Positions 33,863 through 45,318 of a stretch of 64,000 nucleotides of DNA are shown one piece after another. Each line of letters starts with the position of its first letter. The stretch's first letter is position 1. The DNA lies in assembly GCA_944990035.1 (NCBI GenBank), contig CALYLX010000104.1:62001-126000 (forward strand), given 5' to 3'. The notes beneath the pieces are model-generated. The model searched no databases, was not told the DNA's origin, and saw only the letters and a list, made by a program, of their open reading frames with translations. The translations under genes and the position numbers were made by a program. The stretch is from Clitopilus passeckerianus. Its lineage: Eukaryota > Basidiomycota > Agaricomycetes > Agaricales > Entolomataceae.

Positions 33863-35682
33863 TCATTCATGTGGGGATAAATTCGATATAATCACGTTGT
33901 CCCCATCCACTCCATGGATGAGATGAGAAGCCGGGGTAGGAAACCGTGGCTGAACCGTCTCATCTCTGTCTCTGACATCCAGCTTTTTCAACTCTATACA
34001 AAAGGCGTCGAAAAGTTCTTCGTAGTGTTCTTCATCCTCCTCATTCTGACTGGAATCCATATCGTCCCTATCATCCCACACTTCAAACAGGTCGATACCA
34101 TGCCCTCTACCTCTCCTGGTACGCACAAAATCAAGAATGCGGGGCCACAGGGCTTGGGGAGCGGGTGATTCGATGTTCTTCATAGAGGGAAGGAGTACAT
34201 CTGACAAAGGCTCGTCAGAATATGCTAGAATAAGCCTATACGCAAAAGACGGTCCGCACCATTCGTATTTCCTTCGCCCCAGACATCCATCTCCCATGCG
34301 GACAACAAGGCGGTGATCCCCAAATCATCCGTTTCCAATGTCACAACGTCTCGAAACGGCATGAATAGCGACCGTACAACATGGGGATTCAGGTTGTCCA
34401 AGCTGGTCCGATCCGAAATATGGACTAATAGCTTTTCCGTACTCGTGAAGGGTTTAAAACTAGTCGCAATCGGAGGGTCGAAAGCCCACTCGTCCTCGAA
34501 GTTGGCTAATAGCCTTATAGAGGCATGCCGGGTCCATTCAGGTTCGAGTTCGAGCATCGTCTGAAATTGGAGATGCCTGTGACCACAAAAGAACGACACC
34601 TTTGTGACGTGAGCCTCGAACCGGAAGGGCTGAAGGATCCGCCTGATATGGGATACTAGTGTCCTGTACTCCGGGCCCGCTGTGATATTTCTGCAACAAA
34701 AGGAGAATGTTCGGAGAGGCGGGAAGTCGAGATGGCCCAGCAATCTCGCGCAACTGCCCAGGCATCTATCAAGCGTAAAATGCTGTAGGTGAGGGAGGTG
34801 GACCGTTGGTGAATTTGGGTCAATTTCATCATCCGTGTTGCTGTCCTGCCAATCGCAAAGTTCTAAGCTCTCGAGGCGAGGCATGGCACCAAGTACCCCC
34901 AACCAATCGCTCGTTGAGGTTGGAGGGAAGTATGGGCCTGACGAAAACATCATGCCGAGATAGGTCAAGTTTGAGAACGATTGTCGTGCGACATCAGGCG
35001 TGATTTTGATGTTATAGAACTCTGCGGATTGAAGCTTCGACTCAGTATGGAGGAACGGGAGGGGGAGGGAGTAACAGATGCGAGTGTGGCGAAATATAGA
35101 TGGACGTGCGTTGTAAGTAAAACACAACGCTTTGAGATTTGGTGACGGTCGTCTCAAGCGAGTTTCCAGGAAGGATAACACCCGGACAATATCGTCGTCC
35201 TGGACATCGACCTTTATGTCGAGCTTAGAGATTTGATACAGGTTTTTGAAGAGAATGTCCCATCCGCCAGGAATTTTTTGGTGCAGTGGAAAGCTTATTG
35301 ATTCCAATTCAGAATCAGAATCAACATTGTCGGGGAAGTGCGGGAACGAGATGGAAGCCTCGGCCGGGATCGTCTTGCACCGTTTGAGAAGCATATCCAG
35401 CCATTGGTCGTAAGTTTTTGTAAACGGTCGATTGAAATAGATGAACTCGTTCCAGAGGAAAGGGCAGGAAAGGGCAGCCTCTCGCCACTGCTTGCAAACT
35501 TGTGAGGCTCGTTGTGCAGCAGGGATGAGAATAGAGTAGGGTTCCTCTTTAGCGAACCCGGAATCTCGATGTGCAACGAATTTATTCTGGAGGAATATAT
35601 TGGCAAGGAGCTCGAGAGGAAGTGAGGCCGCAGTGGATTGTAAAGGCATCTCTGGTATTTCCCTGTCCAGGTGGCAGTTCAT
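33863..35682 (-). CDS. F-box/LRR-like protein 1
   Basis: The long minus-strand exon starts at 35682. An F-box follows at about residues 15-75: LPLELLANIFLQNKFVAH, then ASQVCKQWREAALSCPFLWN. The rest is LRR-like beta/alpha sequence usual in the many agaricomycete F-box proteins (FYNIKITPDVARQSFSNLTY, LESLELCDWQDS). The frame stops at 34225, but a coding frame (AYSDEPLSDVLLPSMKNIES onward) continues to 33863. A 35-base GT-AG segment, 34225-34259, joins the two in frame, at the same place where the related gene at 62.5 kb has a normal-length intron. The 35-base length is very short, so a frameshift is the alternative. F-box proteins recruit targets to SCF ubiquitin ligases; the target is unknown. 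Confidence 0.72.
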
Positions 35683-38638
35683 GTTTATGTTTAAGACATT
35701 GAGTTAGGGCGGGATGAATTCTAGACATGATCGGGATGTCGTAGGTGATGAAAGCGAGACCGTGGAATTGCTAAAGCTTGAAGGTTGTCAGGCGGAACTT
35801 TTCAATGGCTTTTATTCTGTTGAATGTCGGTCAGCATGGTAGTCGTGCAGAGTAAGAGGCCTTTCACTTACTGCCAGTCAGACCGAAGATCGAAAGCATT
35901 CGGGCATCCCAACCTCTTCTCAGCCACAGCATGATAACATGTGTGCCAGGAGCAGACAACAGTGGATTAGGAAATCAGTCGCTTCCCTTGAGAGCCGTAG
36001 TAGGCTGGATACCCCTCTTGAGGCTTGTGAATGGGAGAGCAGACTGCAGGAGTCAGAGCAAAGAAATGTTGTTGTTGTGGCAGTGTCCGTCAGTCCTCCA
36101 ACCACGACCACCGATTCCTCAAGAACAAAATATGGCATTAACACCTTTCAATCATTGGGCTTGTTCAATCTGTTACATCTCGACTGAGTTCTTGCGACAA
36201 AATTCCAAAGTTTGCCTTTCATGCTGAGCGACGCCCTTCAGTCGACAGAAAGCACCAAGTTTTGGTCCTGGAGGGTACATTCAATATTCAGGGTGTATTG
36301 AAGCGTACGTTTACTTAAAGTACAGGGATATCACTCGCATAATAATGACGGTGTTCTACATCCAGATTAGCCTCATTAGTATCAGCCTGCCCACCAGCCG
36401 ACCTTCATGCTGGAGGTCGCGTTACCATCTGTTCACTGGTAAAAGGTTTATTGCAAAGTCACTACTGCGAGCGGCGAGGAGAACAATTACAATATGAGGG
36501 TTGCCCTGTGTATGATCCTTTTACCTCCAATGAGGACAAAACATTCGGTACTGACGCGATTCTTACAGTCTCGACCGGTCCAGTTAACTGTTCCTAAATG
36601 TGAACGATTTCTAACTCGAGGCCTGGGGATCAACGACAGAAGAAAGTCAGGAGGTTAGATCGAAGTCAAGACCAGTTGTGCTCAGGCCAGCGGGGAGGAC
36701 AAGTAGGCGAGGTGTGGTCCGGGTTTGGGGTCTCCTATAAGTAAAACATTTAATATCACAGTAAGTGACCTTTCCGAGTTTCTCTATCCATTCACTCAAT
36801 AATTGTCTGGCTAGGGAGCACACGACAAGAAGCAAGCTATGATATTCAGAAGCGGATGACCAAAGGACTGGATATGCATACCTAATCCAAGTTCTTTGCC
36901 CGTTCCAACCAATGAATCCAGCAGACTACGACTACCATTATCTCATTCTGTCATGCATACTGTATAATGGTTCGGGAAATCATCATGATGTGAATATATG
37001 CCGCTACGTCTGAAACGTTCTTCAATTCCGCATTTCTCTCTCTTCAGTGAGAGAGTCGCTATCAAAACAGACAGGCGCCCATGCAAGTGCTGTGCACCAG
37101 CGCTTGTCGACAGGGATTGTTGATCGATTGGGCAGGTGGCATCATTGACACCGCTCGTCGCCTCCAGGGTTATCGTAGACAAGGATGGAACGAATTGAAC
37201 CCACTGCTGAGGATCAGGACAAAGTCCGTGCTTGGTGCAGTGATCACTGCAGTATCCGCTGCCCTGCCACTCCCTTGCACGACTTCATTCACTCGTAGCT
37301 CCTAAAGGACAGAGCCACCTTTATGCGAGATGCGGGAAGGCGAAGGAGATGAGGGCTTCTTCTATATAGAAGCTGGAGAAAGTGGAGGAAGTCTTGAAGT
37401 GGAAGGCGACAGGGGTTGAGTGGATGGCGTGGATGGATTGTGAGTGGGCGCAGGTGGTTCCGGCGTTGTTTTGGGTTACGAGCAAGTTGAAGGCCGAATT
37501 GCTGGCGTTTTGTGAACGGGTGGAGTATCGAGAATCTAAGTGAACTTGCATAGGTGAACATCTTTTGGACTATGATACTATGAAGCAAATATGTAACCTA
37601 AACCGTCTAGATTTGTAGCGCAATGAGATATTTTCTCGAGTAAGCACTAGAAGGTATCGTGTTGTTGAGATAACATATACGATCTGGCAAGGAAGCGCAC
37701 ACTTCTTTTTTTACAAAGCTGGATGACGTCATTCGAGGATGGTGGTCGCGTTTTAACTGCGCTGTCTATACTTCTGCTTCTTTCTCTTCACTGTTCTGGT
37801 CTCGATGGAGGCACACTATACCCAACCCTTAAAAGGCAAGTTGACCAACGAGCACCAACCTGGCAGCCGTTGCCCTGTAAATGGCCAAATCCAAACCGCT
37901 TTTACACTCCCGACTACTGCTAGAATATGAGCGCAGTTAGACCCAATCCTTCCGTCGTCTTAGCGTTGCATGAGCACCATACCTCCATCTACCAGCCAAA
38001 CCCAAGAAGTGCGTAAACGCCAACAGTTTTCCCGAAACTCACGCTGACAGAGCTCTTATGTTTCTAGATGATATATCTAAACTCTTCATGGTCGAAATTT
38101 GAGTCCTTGGTATCAAACTTGAACTCGCCCACCCAGGTCGGTACATGGAGTCCAACAAGACGACCAGGAATCTCATATACACCTCACAGCGGGCTAAAGA
38201 CAATTCTTACGTGATTCATGGGGTGCAATTCACATCGTAGACCAAGGAAATAAGACGGATTTGCCGCTGTTTTGTGAACGGGTAGAATTGGTTAGGGAGT
38301 ACTAAGAACCTGGATGGATTCAAAGGGCCATTTATATACAGTAATCTGATTACAATTTGACTCGTGACTTAGAGTGGAGGGAGAGTTAGCAGTAAATGAT
38401 TTTGAAAGTATCCGAACAATTACAGCGATTCTTTCTACTTGACGTGGGTAGGGCTCCGCCCAACAAAAGGTTATTGAGTAAGTCCCGGATTGTTCAATTC
38501 GTGAGAGTCGATGGATTATACAAATTTCCTTGATTATAATATCTTCTTATGTCTCAGAGACAAAGAAAACTCGATCTACACAACCGGAGGCGACCTCCAT
38601 TCCGCCATTGCCTATCACTTCTCCCTCTGACCATCATC
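35683..38638. other. Gene-poor region
   Basis: Nearly 3 kb with only short frames. It contains a possible small secreted peptide (37723-37923) and two short related coding-like ends reading (K)xxLxxFCERVE on the plus strand, near 37495-37539 and 38257-38308. These look like remains of a duplicated gene end. Otherwise I see nothing. Confidence 0.4.
37723..37923 (+). CDS. Candidate small secreted peptide, 66 residues
   Basis: A 67-codon frame with a hydrophobic stretch after a short polar start (MTSFEDGGRVLTALSILLLL), then TLYPTLKRQVDQRAP and an end rich in Trp/Pro/Cys (WQPLPCKWPNPNRFYTPDYC). The KR pair could be a Kex2 cleavage site that frees a 30-residue peptide. It has no CaaX end, so it is not a standard basidiomycete pheromone. 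A frame of this size can arise by chance, and no homolog is known to me. Confidence 0.3.
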   Translation: MTSFEDGGRVLTALSILLLLSLHCSGLDGGTLYPTLKRQVDQRAPTWQPLPCKWPNPNRFYTPDYC

Positions 38639-39310
38639 ATGAAGTTGACTGTTCGTCTGAAATTCCATCTAGCTACTTCCACACCTCCTAATCTATAATC
38701 TGGATTCAGAACGAAGAATTATCAGTCTGGGAGTTACTCGCCTCAATCGACGCCTCATTCCCGGGCTTGACTGCAGAAGAACAACGCCAGCAAGTTCGAG
38801 GTCTCATGGAATGTCCTTATAAAGGAGCACCGACCGTCCTTCAAGCAATCCAATACTATAAAGAGATACTGGCTGCAAACAATACTCCGCGATTGGGAGT
38901 GCGTAGTACCTCTCACTGGCAGTCAACTTGGACATATATTAACTTCAAATTTTAACAATAAGTCTCGATATCCCCCGGAAAACGCACCATGCAAATCCAT
39001 CGAATTCGACACCATCAAAATCTTCTATCACCCAACATATCCCGAAGACTACAACGTTCCAGCCTTTTACGCCCGTTTATGGAATTACTACATCGCCCGC
39101 CCGGGTGCCCAGCCCAGCGAGTGCATCGACTGGGAAGCAGCGGGGATCAAGGTTAACGCCAAATGTTTGGATCCCACGTATGGTGAAAGCAGGCTGCTGA
39201 CGGTGCCGCCGGGAGCGCAAGTGAGGATTGAGTATCCGTTTGGGGGAGAGCGGAGGACACATGAGATCGTTTTCCCCCATTCCCTCTTCCCCATTCACTA
39301 CCTCACGTAG
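38639..39310 (+). CDS. IFYHP-family protein, copy A
   Basis: Three exons (38639-38650, 38710-38898, 38963-39310), 182 residues. An N-terminal helical module (NEELSVWELLASIDASFPGL, then QAIQYYKEILAANNTPRLG) is followed, after a phase-0 intron, by a beta-rich module: CKSIEFDTIKIFYHPTYP, LWNYYIARPGAQPSECIDW, PPGAQVRIEYPF and HEIVFPHSLFPIHYLT at the end. I recognise no known domain. Three relatives lie at 55.5, 60.3 and 61.6 kb. This copy is the shortest: between RIEYPF and EIVFP it has only about six residues, where the others carry a variable insert. It has an extra intron after MKLT. No signal peptide or membrane segment, so probably intracellular. The function is unknown. Confidence 0.65.
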
Positions 39311-40744
39311 CGGAAGACGTTGTGATCCCCTTTATAAATCACGGTAATCCTTATTGTAAACAGGTGTTCATGATGCTTAATTAAAGTCGAGAACTGTACT
39401 AGCAGCTCCGAGTCCTAGTCCTTTGCCAGTCCACTCCTGGAAATGCAAATCCATGTCTGCCCGAGTGTCTATATGCTCTCTAAGTATAAGCCGGCGTTCC
39501 TTGGATCTTACAGATTAGAAGTTACGCTATAGGAAGTGCTGTGGGCGCCATCCCGGCATGAAGGATCCTAAACGATCGCACCAGGCCTTTCGGAGGGACT
39601 CCATTAGAGAGAAAATTTCAAGAACCATCGTTCATATGGTGGTGTCGCTTCAAATACGCGAAATAAGGTAGGAAAGAAGTGCCTCGACGAAACCGCTTTA
39701 TTGAACTGGCTGCTAGGCTGCGGATTAGACAGGATACTGGTGAATCTGACCTACGATTGGCCAAGACGCTGCTTTGCCGTTGCTGAGGAACCTGAAGACT
39801 AGAATGCCATTCATTCACACGCCGCCAGGCCGACATGGTTCTAGTTCGTAGCCCTTTCTAAGTGGCGTCTAGAAGAGGTAGGTGCAGCATGATAATAAGG
39901 TCGTACCAGTCGTCAGCGCTCCGAATCATGATAAATTTCACTGGGAGCCTCGTGATCAACAGTTTATCCAACAGAGGCTCCAGGGAAACTTGTAGTTCGT
40001 GCTCGGTTGAGAGACAAGCAGCGGCCTTCTCAACAGGGTCTCCCGCTCGAAGAACAGAGCCATGCGCAAGGAAAAAAAACAAGCCAGACGCATGCAGCAT
40101 GGGCAAAAATGTTAATAATCTTCCCTGACACGACAGGGTTGGTTCAGACGAGCCAATAGCTTTCAACTCTCTATCTTCCAAGTTCCAGACGCCGTCAACT
40201 AAACCCGGGTTCTCTTCACTAGAAATCCTCGTAAGCTCCGGTTTCGTTCCTTGTGGGGACCGCCCACGTCGGTCAAGGAACATTTCCTTCTTGAGGTACT
40301 TCGACGTGATAATAATGGTGGTGGTGCTGTACCAAGCCTAACTCCAATCAAACTCCAATTCAAACTTTTAACCGGTCCAGCGTTGTCGGTGTAGAATATG
40401 GGGCATTCTGGGGTAGCGCCAAGATTGCTCCATACCGGCGATCGATTTCCGTGGTATTTGGTTCAGCCAGATACAGACTCCTTGGACATCGGCTGGGGTA
40501 ATCACCGACGACGTATTGGAAGCCTTGTTACGAAGGTCAAGTTCAGGAGAATGCGCACTGACTCAAGAGGTTTGAAAGGAATAGCATTGATGAGTGTGTG
40601 GTGCTTGTGAGAAGTACAAAGTACACTAGGTATAGACAAGGGTGGTATGCGAAATTTTTGTATAATAAACAGTATTAACATCGTACAACAGTAGAGCCAT
40701 TAATTTCGCCCATGATGGATGAAAAATGCACAAGAAAGGCCTCT
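39311..40744. other. Intergenic region downstream of copy A
   Basis: About 1.4 kb. A 141-codon minus-strand frame at 39858-40283 has no recognisable features and is not called. The remainder looks non-coding, with the permease 3' region at the right edge. Confidence 0.4.
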
Positions 40745-42909
40745 TTAGTTCGAGAAGAGTATGCGGTATATCCTGATGTAGAGAGGAGCAGCTGCGCGCT
40801 CTGCGCGGTATTGCCTCATCTCCTCGACAGTCAACCAACTCTTGCGACCAGTCTGTAGAAGAAAGAATGGAAGTCAGATTGACGAACAGAAAGGAAGTTG
40901 AGAGAAAAACGTACGTCAAGGTCAATCTCGTCAACAGTCATGGGCCTTCTCCTCTTCCATGCGTATCCAGCAATGTAGAACGCAATGATGACAGGTGCAG
41001 CGAGATAAGCTGAGAAGAAGCCTTCAGCAACTTCCTTGCCAGTGGCGGCGATTCCACCAATGGGCCAGATGGCGACGTAGAACTGTGCGATCAAGACGAG
41101 GGTCAAGAGAAGGACACCGAGCCACGAGCCCCAAACGCCGCCGAGAGCACGGAATGGTAGCTCCTCGAGGGAGTGACCCTGATGTTTCCACGCAGCCCTG
41201 AAGCGGATATGGCAGAGACAGATGGCCATCCAGGTGAAGATGGTTGAGAGGCCAGAAATGGCGACGAGCCAGTTGACTGTAAAAAGGGTTTAGACTCGAG
41301 CATTTAGCTTCAATAGGGATGAGTGCACTTACAGACTGTGTCACCAGCGGCTGCGACATTGATGTATGCAAGAGGGGCGAAAAGGAGGACACAAATGACG
41401 GAGAAGAGCGGGCGAGAGGACTTGTCGACGTATGAGAAGATCCTGGGTGCATATCCGGTCTCGGCCAAAGCGGTAAGTGTTCGGGATCCGGCGTAGACGC
41501 AAGAAAGACCGATAGAAAGGACGGAAATACAAATGGTCACGTTAACGAGGTCTGGAGAGTTGGTTTTTAAACCCTGAAGTAAGATTATGCAGAGCGAAAT
41601 GACGTACGGTTAAGGCCCTTAATCTTGGCATTGTCGAGGGTAATGACGAAAGGAGAGGCCGCAGCGCCTGTATTACCAAGAAGTCGGGGCTCATCCCAGG
41701 GAACGAGAAGACCAATAAGGGTCAAAGAGGAGATGTAAATGATGGTAATACGCCAGAAAGTGCCCTTGACGGCACCGGGCATGGTCTTCCTGGGATTGGG
41801 GGTTTCGGAGGCAGCGAGACCGACAAGTTCGGTACCGGAGAAAGCAAATGCAGCTGTGACAAATACAGTGCAAAGGCCCTTGAAGCCGTTGGGGAAAGCG
41901 TTGCCGTTCTGCCAGTTGAGACCACCGATGTAGTGGTTGTATTCGCCATTGTCGGGACCGCCACCGCAAACGCAGATGATACCGATGAAAATGAACATAA
42001 CGACGACGAAGAGCTTGAGGCAAGATGACCAAAACTCTTCTTCAGCAAAGCCGAGGGTACCGAATACGCTGACGATGACTGCGCATTTGAATTAGCACCT
42101 TTACAACCAAATTTGACAGGAATTTGAACATACCAATGACCGCCCAAAAGACGGTGATCCATGCAGCTATCGGTACTTTGTTCGTCCAATAATTGACTGT
42201 TGTGCCGGCGACTGTAATTTCTAACGGAAGAACGACGGCCCATTGCAGGAAATAATTCCAACCCATGGCGAAAGCGAATGAAGGATCGAGGAAGCGACCG
42301 GCCAAAGTATAGAAACCACCAGAGACGGGATACAAGATACACATTTCACCAAGAGCCTAAAGAGATGGGGTTCGTTAGTCTTGAATTCATCGTGACAGCC
42401 GGAAAGAGGAGCTTACTTGAGTGACGTTGATCAACATGATACCCATGAGAATCCATGCGACGACAACACCAGCGGGACCACCGGAATGAAGGGCAGATCC
42501 GGAACCGACGAAAAGACCAGTACCGATAGAACCACCTAAGTGCATAAATGAGGACAAAAATTTGTGGAAACAATCAAATAAACAGTACGGACCGACTGCA
42601 ATCATGGTAAGATGCCTCGGCTTCATCTTTTGCTGAAGCATGGGGTTGTCAGCCTTCATCCTGGTCTCGTCTCCGACATTTCCAGCAATGACGATACCAC
42701 TGTGCAGCACGGTTAGGTCAGTGTCGGTCATTCAAGAAGCCGAACATTGCTTACCCAGTCGTACCAGGAGCGCGCTTGAAACTCTCAGCAGTGAGACCAA
42801 CTCGCGTCCAGACTGATTCCTTAGAGGGATCGTAGAACTCGACCTTGGGGGCGGAGTCATCGCTGAGACTGGCGACGTCGAGCTTTTCCACGTCCTTGTG
42901 GGCCGACAT
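40745..42909 (-). CDS. Amino-acid permease (fungal YAT/APC family)
   Basis: About seven minus-strand exons. The cytosolic N-terminus (MSAHKDVEKLDVASL) leads to the family signature GGSIGTGLFVGSGSALHSGG in the first membrane helix. Further blocks are ALGEMCILYPVSGGFYTLAG, MGWNYFLQWAVVLPLEITVA, AFAFSGTELVGLAASETPNP (the conserved SETxNP-type loop), FSYVDKSSRPLF and a late segment with AIWPIGG. These are hallmarks of fungal amino-acid/H+ symporters, which have 12 membrane helices. It ends with a short cytosolic tail (IYRILFSN). The substrate range cannot be read from sequence; the family includes general and specific permeases. Plasma membrane. The promoter side faces the gap toward PIL1. Confidence 0.88.
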
Positions 42910-45318
42910 GGTGGGCGACAAGTAAGAGGAAGGGGAGACAGGTGAGAATCGAACAGGCAGTGGGGCTGGCTTCTTTAAGTATGATCATACGTGGGGTTAT
43001 CACTATCCCTCCCTGGAAACAAATTGATAGGACCATGTGAATTTGTTCCCAAAAAGCCAAGATCATCTGTGGTACAGGGTCCCTTCGTTCCGTTCGCCGA
43101 TAAACCGTCGATCAAGTAATCCGGAGGTTTTCTATTTTCGGCAGCTTATGTTGCTTGGTCGCCAAATGCGATAAAGACTCGTACCTCGGCACCATATGGT
43201 CACCAACAACAGAACATCGAGAATACTGCGCAAGCCCAAAGAAATTCATTTCGCCGCCGAGAGAAGCGGCTAGCACATCTCATACTAAGGTAATTTCATC
43301 TGAAAAGTGCATAGGCAACGGAGCTGGATCACGCCGGGACTAACACAATGCTCTGGAATCCTACTAGACAGGGTCCTCAAACAGCTTTAACGCATGCTCC
43401 ACCCCTTTTGCTGTGAGTAACTAACTGACCGGCGCCGCAATTCTGTTCGGGTACTGTTCTTAGATCCGTCGGTCAGTCTTATCCTCACACCCATTCCAGT
43501 TGGCTCCCCAAATACATCAATCTTCGACGTCTGTCAGCCGCCTCCAACCGCTGAGTTTGTGCGCACATGCTGTGGCTCAAACAAGCTTCTGCAGCCCTCG
43601 AGTCAAAGAGCAGCTGGCCTTCTGACATCCCTGTTGACTTGGCTTGACTCCACAAACTTCTGTGCCTCCTTGGCCGACAGTGGACGCATGTGCACAGGTC
43701 TTTTCTCAGATGGTTGCGCATCAACCAAATGATATCCCATCACAGGTGGGTCGTTTTCCAGGGGCGCACCTCGCATACAGCTGATAGTAACCGAAGAACC
43801 CCTCTTCTCAATTATCGAGCGTTATCTAGACACTTCCTTATGCTTCACTCCAATCCTTCGTCCTACATATCGATACAATTCTAGGAGATGCTGCGTGCAC
43901 TGACCGCTGGGTACGAATAATTATCCGTTGGACACGGAAAATGCCTCTGATTCTAAGTTACAAGCTGGGAAAGTCGAGTCGTCATACCTGTCACCAGCTT
44001 CTTCGATGTATTCATTTGGGGTATCTGATAGACCCAGTACATCAAGGGACCGGCCGGATACATCAAGGGTCTAGATAACGATGAATGCTTTAAACAGCCA
44101 TTCTTTCAGTTTCAACTTGCAAGCCAACATCGATAACCGTAGCCGGTGGTGTGCAATGCAAAAAAATTCCCTTACCTGACCGGATAGCTGGCAACGGGTG
44201 TCGTCTGTCAAGCTCAGGAGAGTCCAGAGTTCTATTCAGAACCGGACTCAACTGTTCCAGTCACACGACCCAGTTAAGCGTCTGTTCTGTTGTTGAGAAA
44301 GGCAAAATTCTTCCCTCGTAGGCTTCTTCTATTCATTGGGCGTTCCTGTGGCATCATTCAAAGTTCCTGCCGGATGACTCCTCGACTTCAAGTCCTTCTC
44401 CACCTTCATCCAAGTTCCTGAGCGCCCTCAATGACCATTGACCAGAGTTATAGTGGTGCATGTCTCCGAAGCGGGATATACCTCGGTTTCCGACAATTCG
44501 TATCCTTCAAAATACCTCATCCCTGATTGGCCAGAACCTCTCATTTCAAACAGACACAGGAGTTCAGATACGCCTACCTCCACCACCTCCTCGAAACCGT
44601 ATTTCAGCTCGAGTCGTCGTCAACAGAATCACTAAACACGCGGTCACAGCTCAGCACTTTGCCGGAATCTGAGATAAGATAACCACCACGTGTCATTATC
44701 TAAGCTTCCCCATCCGGTGCCAAATGCGATGCACGGGGGCCGGAGGTACATTTCCAGTGCCACAACCATCAACGGAAGATGGTAAATACCTTAGGCTGGC
44801 TCTCGGCGCGGAATTTGGGAGGGCAATGCTTGCCCAGAACTCCTCTGTACGGAACGTTACGGGAAGAGATAAGGAAGGAAAGTAAAATTGAGAGTGGCTT
44901 GGATAGCGATCACGGCGACGGCGACATGATTTTCGGCGAGTCGGCTGGAGCACGCCTAGCATCACCCAGCATCACCTGGATAACGCGTAGGAGCGGGAGA
45001 ACATCCTCCCGAGTGAGCATTTGACAAGAATAGGTCCAGAATGTGGGGTAAGTGTGCAGCGAGAGGCAGCTGATATCATAATTTAGAGCATCAGGCACAG
45101 AAAATGTTTAGACCACGCGATAGTTGGCAGCTGCCCATACCATGTCGAGCAGTCGAGGACGGGGAGACCAAATTGGGTTAGCTTAGCGCAGAGAAGAATA
45201 GAAGTCAAGATAGAATAGGCTGTCTTCGTATTCCATATGATAGACGTAGACGTAACGTCATAAAACGAAATATATATCATGATACAAAATTTCTTTTTCA
45301 ATCGAAATCGCAGCACAA
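42910..45318. other. Long intergenic region upstream of the permease
   Basis: About 2.4 kb between the permease start and the PIL1 3' end, both on the minus strand. Frames are short and broken. A 10-base unit (acatcaaggg) occurs twice with a 21-base period near 44040-44070. GATA-type motifs occur near the permease start; nitrogen control through them is possible but unproven. Confidence 0.4.

Noticed and set aside
39858..40283. 141-codon minus-strand frame
   Set aside because: The frame is open but there is no domain, signal peptide or family resemblance; codon pattern not convincing.
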